From assembly GCA_049653045.1 (NCBI GenBank), contig JBASFN010000179.1:1-5906 (forward strand): DNA of 5,906 bases. The letters run 5' to 3'. Numbering within the stretch: the first letter of the stretch is position 1; each line of letters opens with the position of its first letter. Positions 1 to 5,906 of this stretch are shown here, in pieces. Below the pieces are notes generated by a model, which was not told the DNA's origin, ran no database searches, and was given only the letters and a program-made list of their open reading frames with translations. Position numbers and translations under genes: made by a program. This DNA is from UBA7657 sp049653045. Lineage in GTDB: Bacteria; Pseudomonadota; Alphaproteobacteria; Micavibrionales; Micavibrionaceae.

Positions 1-122
1 GTATGTCAAAGACGGAATGTGTCGCGCTGCGCCTTCCTGTGCATAACTTCAATTCATGGTTGTTAGAAAATCAGGCCATTTCGCTTTTTTCGGAGGCGGT
101 AATGCTGTATTTTAGGGGGGAT
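1..122 (+). promoter_or_regulatory. glpD leader region, no complete gene
   Basis: This short stretch precedes glpD. The glpD frame stays open back to an ATG at base 3, but the translation before residue MNLPDYDL does not resemble the GlpD family, so it is probably untranslated. The other two + frames close at TAA 44-46 and TAG 64-66. Either could be the tail of an upstream gene cut by the window edge, but too little is visible to name one. I see no convincing -35/-10 pair and no terminator hairpin, so whether glpD has its own promoter here or is read from upstream is open. Confidence 0.4.
92..120 (+). promoter_or_regulatory. Two competing ribosome binding sites for glpD
   Basis: GGAGG at 92-96 sits 5 nt before an ATG at 102, which is the better Shine-Dalgarno by sequence and spacing. 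AGGGGGG at 114-120 sits only 2 nt before the ATG at 123. Family comparison favours 123, because known GlpD proteins place the GGGINGxG motif about 10-12 residues from the N-terminus. The 102 start would add seven residues (MLYFRGD) read through the second G-rich site. Both starts are in the same frame, so the mature enzyme would be nearly the same. Confidence 0.4.
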
Positions 123-1661
123 ATGAACCTTCCTGATTATGATCTCTGTGTGATTGGCGGCGGCATTAACGGCACGGGCATTGCCCGCGACGCGGCTGGG
201 CGCGGCTTGTCGGTATTGCTGGTGGAGGCCGGTGATTTGGCCAGTGCGACCTCATCGGCCTCAACGAAGCTGATCCATGGTGGTTTGCGGTATCTGGAAT
301 ATTTTGAATTTGGGTTGGTTCGGGAGTCTTTGAAGGAGCGGGAAGCCTTGATGCAGATGGCTCCGCATCTGGTCAGGCCGATGGAGTTTATCCTGCCGCA
401 TGATCCGTCGCAGCGTCCGCGCTGGTTGATCGGTCTTGGCCTTTTTATTTACGATATGCTCGGCGGGCGGAAGAAAGTGAAATCATCGCGGCGTGTTAAT
501 CTGGCGCGCACGCATTATGGTCTGCCGTTGCAGCTTCATTTGACGCGGGGCTTTCGGTTTTATGATTGTTGGGGCGATGACTCGCGTCTTGTTGCGGTCA
601 ATGCCGTGGATGCGGCGCGTAACGGCGCACATATTCATACGCGTATGGCGTGTATTGGGGTCGCGCCGAAGGAGCGCGACTGGGTTGTGACCTTGCGCGA
701 TTGTGAAACCGGGGCGGTGCGTGAGACGACCGCAGGCATGGTGGTTAATGCAGCCGGGCCGTGGGTGCGGAGTTTGATAGACATCTCCGGCCTTGGCACA
801 CCGGAAGTGCCGCCAATACGCCTCGTGAAGGGATCGCATATTATCGTTCCGCGTGTTTATGAGGGTGATCATGCTTATATGTTGCAACAACCGGACAAGC
901 GCATCGTTTTTGTGATCCCTTATGAGAAACGCTATTCCTTGATCGGCACGACGGAAACGGATTTTACCGGAGATCCTCTGCAGGCCATGATTTCCGATGT
1001 GGAGATGAATTATCTTTGTGGTGCGTTTAACCGCGCCTTCAGGCATCAGATAGAGAAAAAAGATGTTTTGTGGACCTATAGCGGTGTGCGTCCCTTGTTT
1101 GATGACGGGGGAGCGAGCGCAACTGCCGTTACCCGCGATTACCGCATCTATCATCACACCGGACATTCTGCGCCGATTTTATCTATTTTTGGCGGTAAGT
1201 TGACGACCTATAGACGGCTTGCGGAGAAAACTGTGACGCGGCTGTTGGAGTTATCCGGCCACGCGACATTGCCGTGGACGAGGGGGGAGCCGTTGCCGGG
1301 TGGCAATATTCCGGGTGGAAATTTTGATACTTTCCTTCAGTCGCAGATGAAAAAATATGCTTGGTTGCCTTTGAATGTGGTGGAGCGGTACGCAAGAACA
1401 TATGGAACCTGTATGGATCGTTTTCTTGATGGAGCCACGAAGATGGAAGATTTGGGCAAGAGTTTCGGCGACGATGTTTATGAAGTGGAAATCGTTTATC
1501 TTGTGAAAATAGAATTCGCCAGAACCGCCGATGATATTTTGTGGCGGCGTACGAAACTTGGCTTGCATATCAGGGAAGAAACGATGGAGGCTATCGCGCA
1601 GGCTTTGCCGGGAATTTTGAGAAAAGGACATGTCGATGACCATAGCCCTGCTGGCCATTGA
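123..1661 (+). CDS. glpD: Aerobic glycerol-3-phosphate dehydrogenase (FAD-dependent)
   Basis: This enzyme oxidises sn-glycerol 3-phosphate to dihydroxyacetone phosphate with FAD and passes electrons to membrane quinones. It is a peripheral protein on the cytoplasmic face of the inner membrane. The product is 512 residues from the chosen start, against about 500 in E. coli. Residues 11-28 carry the Rossmann FAD motif and first family signature (IGGGINGTG, then D23, R27, G28). E35 ends the second strand, as expected for ribose binding. HGGLRYLE follows at 52-59, KGSH at 236-239, SGVRPL around R323, and the second family signature GGKLTTYRRLA at 357-367. The C-terminal cap domain ends with WRRTKLGL at 474-481. 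All these blocks match E. coli GlpD as I recall it, with no frameshift or missing motif. The start at 123 is chosen by family fit; ATG 102 is the alternative. The last residues are encoded within the overlap with glpK. Function is confident, the exact start less so. Confidence 0.96.
   Translation: MNLPDYDLCVIGGGINGTGIARDAAGRGLSVLLVEAGDLASATSSASTKLIHGGLRYLEYFEFGLVRESLKEREALMQMAPHLVRPMEFILPHDPSQRPRWLIGLGLFIYDMLGGRKKVKSSRRVNLARTHYGLPLQLHLTRGFRFYDCWGDDSRLVAVNAVDAARNGAHIHTRMACIGVAPKERDWVVTLRDCETGAVRETTAGMVVNAAGPWVRSLIDISGLGTPEVPPIRLVKGSHIIVPRVYEGDHAYMLQQPDKRIVFVIPYEKRYSLIGTTETDFTGDPLQAMISDVEMNYLCGAFNRAFRHQIEKKDVLWTYSGVRPLFDDGGASATAVTRDYRIYHHTGHSAPILSIFGGKLTTYRRLAEKTVTRLLELSGHATLPWTRGEPLPGGNIPGGNFDTFLQSQMKKYAWLPLNVVERYARTYGTCMDRFLDGATKMEDLGKSFGDDVYEVEIVYLVKIEFARTADDILWRRTKLGLHIREETMEAIAQALPGILRKGHVDDHSPAGH
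1624..1628 (+). promoter_or_regulatory. glpK ribosome binding site inside glpD
   Basis: AAGGA lies 7 nt before the ATG at 1636 but only 1 nt before the ATG at 1630. This spacing decides for 1636 as the glpK start. The site lies inside the 3' end of glpD, so ribosomes finishing glpD pass over it, which fits translational coupling. Confidence 0.55.
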
Positions 1662-3111
1662 TCAGGGGACGACCAGCTCCCGTGCTATCTTGTTTTCCAC
1701 AAAGGGCGCAGTTTTATTCACGGCTCAAAAGGAATTGAAGCTTTACTATCCGCATAAGGGGTGGGTTGAGCAAGATCCACAAGATATATGGCGGGATACG
1801 CGGAATGTTTGCCGCGATGCCGTGCGGTTTGCGCGGGAGAAAAAAATTAAAATCGCCGGGGTCGGGATCACCAATCAGCGTGAAACGAGCGTGATCTGGG
1901 ATCGCAAGACCGGAAAGCCTGTCTATAATGCGATTGTCTGGCAGGATCGGCGCACGGCGGAACTTTGTGCCGCTTTGAAAAAGAAAGAGCCACTTATTAC
2001 GCGCAAAACCGGGTTGTTGCTGGATCCCTATTTTTCAGCGACAAAAATTGCGTGGATTCTTGACAATGTAAAGGGCGCGAGGGCGCGGGCGGAAAAAGGC
2101 GAGTTGGCCTTTGGTACAGTGGATACATGGCTGCTTTGGAATTTGACGGGTGGCAGGGTTCATGCAACGGATGCAACCAATGCCTCTCGCACTATGCTGT
2201 TTAATATTGTGAAACAGGGGTGGGATAAAGAGCTGTTAAAAGTTTTTAATATCCCGGAAAGCTTGCTGCCGATTGTTTACGATAATGTTCATGCTTTTGG
2301 GGAAATAGGAAAAGATGTTCTGGGTGAGGCGTTAACCATCGGCGGCATGGCGGGCGATCAGCAGGCCGCCTTGATCGGGCAGGCGTGTTTTAAGCGCGGG
2401 ATGGTGAAATCAACCTATGGTACGGGATGTTTCGCGCTGGTGAATATTGGGAATAAATTTAAGGTTTCAAAAAATCGTCTTTTGACAACTGTGGCCTATC
2501 GTATAGACGGTAAAATAACTTATGCGATTGAAGGGTCTATTTTTGTGGCGGGCGCGGCGGTGCAATGGCTGCGTGATGGGTTAAAGATATTTAAGGGCGC
2601 GGCGGACAGCGAGGCAATGGCGCGGAGCGTTTCGGACAGTAATGGCGTTTATTTTGTTCCTGCTTTTACGGGGCTGGGCGCGCCCTATTGGCGGCCTGAT
2701 GTGCGGGCGGCGATTACGGGGTTGACGCGGGAGAGCGAGTCCGCGCATATCGTCCGCGCCGCGCTGGAGGCGCAAGGGTTTCAGACGCTGGATTTGATGA
2801 CCGCGATGGAAAAGGATTTCGGTGTGAAGATTGGCGTTTTGCGCGCCGATGGCGGGTTGGCGGCCAACGGGTTTGTCTGTCAGTTTCTTAGCGATATGAT
2901 CGCTCGCCCTGTTGAGATTCCCCGTGTGGCGGAGACGACGGCGTGGGGTGCGGCCTGTCTCGCCGGATTGCACTCAGGCGTGTTTAATAGTTTTGATGAT
3001 ATTGCCGCGTGTTGGCAGGCCGGGCGAAAATATAAGCCTCTGATGAAAAGCAAGCAGCGTCAAAGCCTCTATAAAGGCTGGCGGGATGCGGTCGGGATGT
3101 TGCTGTCCTAG
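1636..3111 (+). CDS. glpK: Glycerol kinase
   Basis: GlpK phosphorylates glycerol with ATP to sn-glycerol 3-phosphate in the cytoplasm, trapping glycerol and feeding GlpD. The product is 491 residues (493 if ATG 1630 is used), close to the roughly 500 of the family. It is an FGGY-family sugar kinase. The N-terminal phosphate loop DQGTTSSR is at residues 9-16. The glycerol contacts known from E. coli are all present: R82 and E83 in TNQRET, W102 in IVWQ, Y132 in DPYF, catalytic D241 in AGDQQ, and F266 in YGTGCF. GLGAPYW (346-352) and the FGGY signature around DGGLAANGF complete the C-terminal ATP-binding half. The segment aligning with the E. coli fructose-1,6-bisphosphate loop (GTR) reads GEA, so the key arginine is absent. 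The histidine phosphorylated by the PTS in some Firmicutes is not seen either. The gene overlaps glpD by 26 nt and shares its stop region with the opposing gene. Confidence 0.96.
   Translation: MTIALLAIDQGTTSSRAILFSTKGAVLFTAQKELKLYYPHKGWVEQDPQDIWRDTRNVCRDAVRFAREKKIKIAGVGITNQRETSVIWDRKTGKPVYNAIVWQDRRTAELCAALKKKEPLITRKTGLLLDPYFSATKIAWILDNVKGARARAEKGELAFGTVDTWLLWNLTGGRVHATDATNASRTMLFNIVKQGWDKELLKVFNIPESLLPIVYDNVHAFGEIGKDVLGEALTIGGMAGDQQAALIGQACFKRGMVKSTYGTGCFALVNIGNKFKVSKNRLLTTVAYRIDGKITYAIEGSIFVAGAAVQWLRDGLKIFKGAADSEAMARSVSDSNGVYFVPAFTGLGAPYWRPDVRAAITGLTRESESAHIVRAALEAQGFQTLDLMTAMEKDFGVKIGVLRADGGLAANGFVCQFLSDMIARPVEIPRVAETTAWGAACLAGLHSGVFNSFDDIAACWQAGRKYKPLMKSKQRQSLYKGWRDAVGMLLS
3108..3111. other. 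Palindromic CTAG shared by two convergent stop codons
   Basis: The glpK stop TAG occupies 3109-3111. The stop of the opposing gene, also TAG, occupies 3110-3108 on the other strand. Together they form the self-complementary tetranucleotide CTAG, so the two genes meet tail to tail with a 4-nt overlap and no intergenic space. Any transcription terminator for either gene must lie inside the other's coding sequence, or transcripts run antisense to each other. Confidence 0.95.
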
Positions 3112-5645
3112 ATCGCTACGTTTGATCCATCGAATTGCACCGTGCCGCCGGCAGAATGCACCAGCAGAGTTACGTTGCCGTCCGTAAAGACATCATAGGA
3201 TTTATCGTCGACTGTCGTTCCGGTTGCGGTCTGGTTGTCGTCGATTAGGATGTTGTCGAGGACTTTTGCCATGCCGGACATGCCCGTCAGGTTGATGCTG
3301 TCTCCTGCGCCCACATTGATAATCAGGGCTTTTTTGTCATCCGTGATTTTTATGACATCGTTCAAGCTCAAGATAACGCTTTGTCCGGCTGTTGATGTTT
3401 CCATGTCGAGGCGTTCGATGCTGGTGATTTCGTTGTTGGCATTGATAAGGCCAAAATTGAGAGCGCCGGTTCCCTCCAAAATGAGGGAGTCTCCGCGTCC
3501 GCCTGCTTCGCCGATGAGGTGGTTGACCTGGTTGGTTGCGTCAACAACAAGACCGGCGCGGAAATTGCTGTGGCCGCCGTCGATGAGCGTATTGGATCCT
3601 GCCGTGCTAAGGTCGGCGATCACCGTCGATGAGCCGTCCAGGACAATCTTGAAATCGTCGCTGCCGTCCATGCCGAAGACCTTGATTGCTGCCGTGTTCA
3701 GGACAATCGTATCGACATTGTCACCGCCCACGATCTGGTTGCCGGATGTGCCGTTATTGATGGTCACAAAATTGTTACCGTCGCCGAGATTGAAGAGGTT
3801 GTTCGATCCTGTGTTGGTGCTTGCATCGCTATCGATTATGAAGCTGTCGTTTCCATCGCCAAGGAAAAACTTGCTGTTGTCGGAATTGATGGTTCCGTTG
3901 AAGGACGGCGCGGAGACAATCATTGCATCGGTAGAATATGTTCCGGTAATGCTGGTGACGGTCGCATTGAATGCGCTAAAGCCGTATGAATGGACGGTGC
4001 TGATTCCTTGAGAGTCGATGGCCGAGACATCAAGGCTAAATGTCGATGCGGTTCCCGGTGTTGTCTGAAAGGCAGTGTTGAAATTAAGGTTCAGTTCGCC
4101 GGTGGTGGCGTTAAAGTTCCATCCGCCGCTTGTCAGGACATCGATGTTTGCGCCAACGCCGTCATTCATCAGGGCATTGAGCTGGTTGATGGTGCTTGTG
4201 CTGAGGGCATAGGTCAGGTTGCTGTGCCCGCCATCGTCACGGAATTCCTTGTCGAAGCGGTAGTGCCATGTCTGGGCTTCTGAGGACATGAAAAATTGTT
4301 GTGGTGCTTCCGGTCTGTAGAAGGGCGCGGCATTTGTCGTTCCGCCATTTGTGGGCGGTGGTAAATTTGTGTCCGGTGCTGGCGGTAACAAGCTGTTTGG
4401 ATCTTCCGGCAAGGGTTGTGGTTCCAGCATGGGGTCGCCCGCAATCGGCATTAGGAAATCTCCGGCTGATAATTGTGTGCCGCCACTCTCGGCCAAAACT
4501 GTTTCAATCGTCGTCATTGATGACGCTGTTTCAAAGCTTTGCGTTTCAAATCCGCTCGTATCCGTGAAGCCGTTGAGTTGCATTGTCGGCGGCGGAACGG
4601 GTGGCAGCATGGCGACGGGTTCTTCGCCCATTATTGGATCGCCCGATTGTTTTTCACCTTCGATCTGTTCCGGCAGGGTTTCTTCCGGTGCGACTTCCAG
4701 GATTTCTTCTGCTTCGGCGGGGGCTGTTTCTTCGCTGGTTTCCTGTTCTAGGCTCGCGTCATTGATGGATGAAAACAGGGATGGCGAAACCTGTGATACG
4801 ATGAAGAATTTATTGCCTAAGTCTTGCGCGTTCATCTGGCCCATGTTTTCGATGCCTTCGCCGGGATGAAAGCGCGCGGTTTCAAATTGCGTGGCCAGTG
4901 TCATTTCGTGGCCGTCATGGTCGGTCAGAACAATCGCGCCCTCGACGACGGTGATTTCTCCGGTGTTGACGTTTCCGGCGATGATCGTGCCGCGTATGCC
5001 GATGGAGCCGACGGGTGTTTTGATCTGGACGCTGTCCGGGTCGTCGCGGCCAATGAGGCCGGACGTATAGACGAATACGCCCTTCAGGACGGAAAAGTCG
5101 TTCGATCCGGATTGCGTTTGTGGGTCGTACACATATTCGTCAATCGCCAGCCGTGCATCCTGCGAGACAGCGAAGCTTGTGCCGTCGATGAAGGCAATGT
5201 TGACGGCGCCTTGTGCGTCGGTTTCAATTACGTCGCCTTGATAGATCGATGTTCCTTTGGCGATTGTTTCGCTGGTTCCGTCGGGATGTGTGACGGTGGC
5301 GTGGCCGGTGACCTCTTCGACCGATCCGACGGGGCTTTCATCGCTCATTGTCGTGTTTGCTGCGTAATGCGCGGGGCTTTTCGCAAAGGAATTTACAAGA
5401 TCGGGTGTCAGAGTCGTGCCATCGGGGGCGACAAGGGTCGGCTGGTTTTCGCCGGCAAAATAATCGTGGATGACCATTTCGCCTTTCTGGCCATCCAGAA
5501 TCAAATCCATTCCGTCGCGGGTCATGGCGGCATCGCGCACATACGAGGAGTCCGGTAATTCAACCGTATGTCCATCGTTGTTCAGAACAGTTTGCGGATG
5601 TGAAGGATTGCTTGTCGAAAGATCGCTGAAATCTTTATAAGCCAT
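3108..5645 (-). CDS. Predicted type I-secreted FecR-domain / cadherin-like / RTX-like protein
   Basis: The product has 845 residues, is acidic, has no cysteine, no Sec signal peptide and no transmembrane segment. Residues 15-95 resemble the BapA-prefix-like N-terminus of large alphaproteobacterial adhesins (DYFAG then LVAPDGTTLTPDLV). Residues 107-260 form a FecR-type domain with the hallmark TPVGSIGIRGT at 210-220. Residues 298-440 are a low-complexity Glu/Pro/Ala linker. Residues 446-560 resemble a dystroglycan-type cadherin-like domain (TTGELNLN, then AIDSQG). Residues 593-722 hold scattered Gly-Asp motifs such as LGDGNDSF. Residues 733-845 match the C-terminal module of type I-secreted proteins: LSLNDVIKITD, GAGDSINLTG, YDVFTDGNVTLLV. 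I infer a calcium-binding exported or surface protein, possibly for adhesion or biofilm. The FecR domain here should not be read as a sigma-factor regulator. The start is the most upstream possible, because an in-frame TAG lies two codons earlier (5651-5649). The ribosome site is weak (GGGG, 7 nt away). Exporter genes are not in view. The architecture is well supported; the specific function is unknown. Confidence 0.88.
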   Translation of the reverse strand: MAYKDFSDLSTSNPSHPQTVLNNDGHTVELPDSSYVRDAAMTRDGMDLILDGQKGEMVIHDYFAGENQPTLVAPDGTTLTPDLVNSFAKSPAHYAANTTMSDESPVGSVEEVTGHATVTHPDGTSETIAKGTSIYQGDVIETDAQGAVNIAFIDGTSFAVSQDARLAIDEYVYDPQTQSGSNDFSVLKGVFVYTSGLIGRDDPDSVQIKTPVGSIGIRGTIIAGNVNTGEITVVEGAIVLTDHDGHEMTLATQFETARFHPGEGIENMGQMNAQDLGNKFFIVSQVSPSLFSSINDASLEQETSEETAPAEAEEILEVAPEETLPEQIEGEKQSGDPIMGEEPVAMLPPVPPPTMQLNGFTDTSGFETQSFETASSMTTIETVLAESGGTQLSAGDFLMPIAGDPMLEPQPLPEDPNSLLPPAPDTNLPPPTNGGTTNAAPFYRPEAPQQFFMSSEAQTWHYRFDKEFRDDGGHSNLTYALSTSTINQLNALMNDGVGANIDVLTSGGWNFNATTGELNLNFNTAFQTTPGTASTFSLDVSAIDSQGISTVHSYGFSAFNATVTSITGTYSTDAMIVSAPSFNGTINSDNSKFFLGDGNDSFIIDSDASTNTGSNNLFNLGDGNNFVTINNGTSGNQIVGGDNVDTIVLNTAAIKVFGMDGSDDFKIVLDGSSTVIADLSTAGSNTLIDGGHSNFRAGLVVDATNQVNHLIGEAGGRGDSLILEGTGALNFGLINANNEITSIERLDMETSTAGQSVILSLNDVIKITDDKKALIINVGAGDSINLTGMSGMAKVLDNILIDDNQTATGTTVDDKSYDVFTDGNVTLLVHSAGGTVQFDGSNVAI
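3480..3869 (-). repeat. Degenerate RTX-like Gly/Asp motif region (protein residues 593-722)
   Basis: Within the secreted protein, motifs related to the calcium-binding nonapeptide GGxGxDxUx recur: LGDGNDSFI at 595, LGDGNNFVT at 620, VGGDNVDTI at 639, GMDGSDDFKI at 658, then weaker LIDGG at 687 and GGRGDSLIL at 715. They are spaced about 19-30 residues apart rather than in the tandem 9-residue array of classical RTX toxins. This suggests a beta-solenoid with long turns, or a decayed beta-roll. It is a protein-level repeat; I see no obvious DNA-level tandem repeat. Confidence 0.6.
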
Positions 5646-5892
5646 GGTCTAACCCCAACCTTTTTAATAAACCCGTTAAGTCCCCAAATTCCCGAAAAAA
5701 CGCCCAAAATAAACATTAAATGCAGGGGCGCATTCTTTTCATAATGGCACGGAAACCCTTAATGTCCCGTAACAATTACATAAAATTTTATCTATTCCTG
5801 TGGCTTTGTTGGTCGCCGGGGGTATTTCCGGGTTGCAAAAGGACGCCGAGGTGCTAAAACCTAGGAAAATTAACAGAAAGCGGACACCCCCC
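5646..5892. promoter_or_regulatory. Divergent intergenic region upstream of the secreted-protein gene
   Basis: This 247-nt region separates the - strand gene from a possible + strand start at 5893. It is more AT-rich than the flanking coding DNA in places, especially 5661-5720 and 5761-5796. It contains the perfect 10-bp palindrome TAAAATTTTA at 5781-5790. On the - strand TAAAAT could act as a -10 element, with a poor -35 (CCAACA) 17 nt upstream. No consensus operator such as a Fur or LexA box is recognised. A 37-codon ORF at 5744-5857 is doubtful. Confidence 0.4.
5833..5860 (+). promoter_or_regulatory. Possible sigma-70-like promoter reading rightward
   Basis: TTGCAA at 5833-5838 and TAAAAC at 5855-5860 are separated by 16 nt. 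Each matches the consensus at four of six positions. A transcript would start near 5867, about 25 nt before the ATG at 5893. This is a weak match and could be chance. Confidence 0.25.
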
Positions 5893-5906
5893 ATGAATAT
5901 CCATGA
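5893..5906 (+). CDS. Possible start of a gene cut by the window edge
   Basis: An ATG at 5893 opens a reading frame beginning M-N-I-H and leaves the window after 14 nt. It is divergent from the secreted-protein gene and lies downstream of a possible promoter. The upstream sequence is a C-run with no clear Shine-Dalgarno, and a second ATG at 5903 in another frame is equally possible. Too little is visible to suggest a product. Confidence 0.25.

Noticed and set aside
483..1166. 227-codon open frame on the - strand opposite glpD
   Set aside because: It lies wholly within well-conserved glpD. The translation is rich in Arg, His and Ile with no domain look, typical of an antisense shadow.
3143..3153. 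Small inverted repeat TGCCG-C-CGGCA just after glpK, as a terminator
   Set aside because: The loop would be one nucleotide, too small to form, and no T-run follows on either strand. It lies inside the coding sequence of the opposing gene.
3235..4011. 258-codon open frame on the + strand opposite the secreted-protein gene
   Set aside because: It is antisense to the RTX-like and C-terminal module. Its Ser/Leu/Pro-rich composition comes from complementing the Gly/Asp/Asn codons.
4866..5327. FecR domain read as an iron-uptake anti-sigma regulator
   Set aside because: There is no transmembrane segment, no N-terminal anti-sigma region and no neighbouring sigma factor. The protein has type I secretion features instead.
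4824..5558. 244-codon open frame on the + strand opposite the secreted-protein gene
   Set aside because: It is antisense to the FecR-type domain, which is recognisable on the - strand. The translation shows no family motif.
3108..5645. LapG-type protease site for a LapA-like retained adhesin
   Set aside because: I searched the protein for the usual [TAP]AAG cleavage motif and did not find it, so periplasmic retention of the LapA type is not supported.
5893..5906. CCATGA repeated at 5891-5896 and 5901-5906 as a meaningful direct repeat
   Set aside because: Two 6-bp copies at the window edge are easily chance, and there is no further sequence to test it.

Overview
The window holds two complete genes of glycerol catabolism on the + strand, glpD and glpK, and one long gene on the - strand for a predicted type I-secreted protein. 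A divergent intergenic region lies at the right edge, where another gene may begin. The organism looks like a Gram-negative proteobacterium, most likely an alphaproteobacterium of moderate GC. GlpD and GlpK are typical bacterial family members, and the N-terminal module plus FecR-type domain of the long protein is an arrangement I associate mainly with alphaproteobacteria such as Rhodospirillales-like lineages. The genus cannot be fixed from this sequence.

Layout. Bases 1-122 are the leader of glpD, with no complete gene. glpD (about 123-1661) encodes the FAD-dependent, membrane-associated glycerol-3-phosphate dehydrogenase. glpK (about 1636-3111) encodes glycerol kinase and overlaps the end of glpD by 26 nt. 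From 3108 to 5645, on the opposite strand, lies an 845-residue cysteine-free, acidic protein. In order it has a BapA-prefix-like N-terminus, a FecR-type domain, an acidic/proline-rich linker, a cadherin-like domain, a degenerate RTX-like glycine/aspartate region and a C-terminal type I secretion module. The stop codons of glpK and this gene overlap tail to tail in one palindromic CTAG. Bases 5646-5892 are a partly AT-rich divergent region with a 10-bp palindrome, a possible promoter and a doubtful 37-codon ORF. An ATG at 5893 may begin a gene that runs out of the window.

How the genes work together. GlpK converts glycerol to sn-glycerol 3-phosphate, and GlpD oxidises this to dihydroxyacetone phosphate, passing electrons to the respiratory quinone pool. 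The overlap suggests one operon with coupled translation. The secreted protein has no evident metabolic link to them. Its ABC exporter, membrane-fusion protein and outer-membrane channel are not in the window.

I found no mobile element, CRISPR array, tRNA or rRNA, and no clear new multi-gene system. The points most worth a second look are the compact architecture of the secreted protein, the shared CTAG stop, and a GlpK that appears to lack the enterobacterial allosteric residues.
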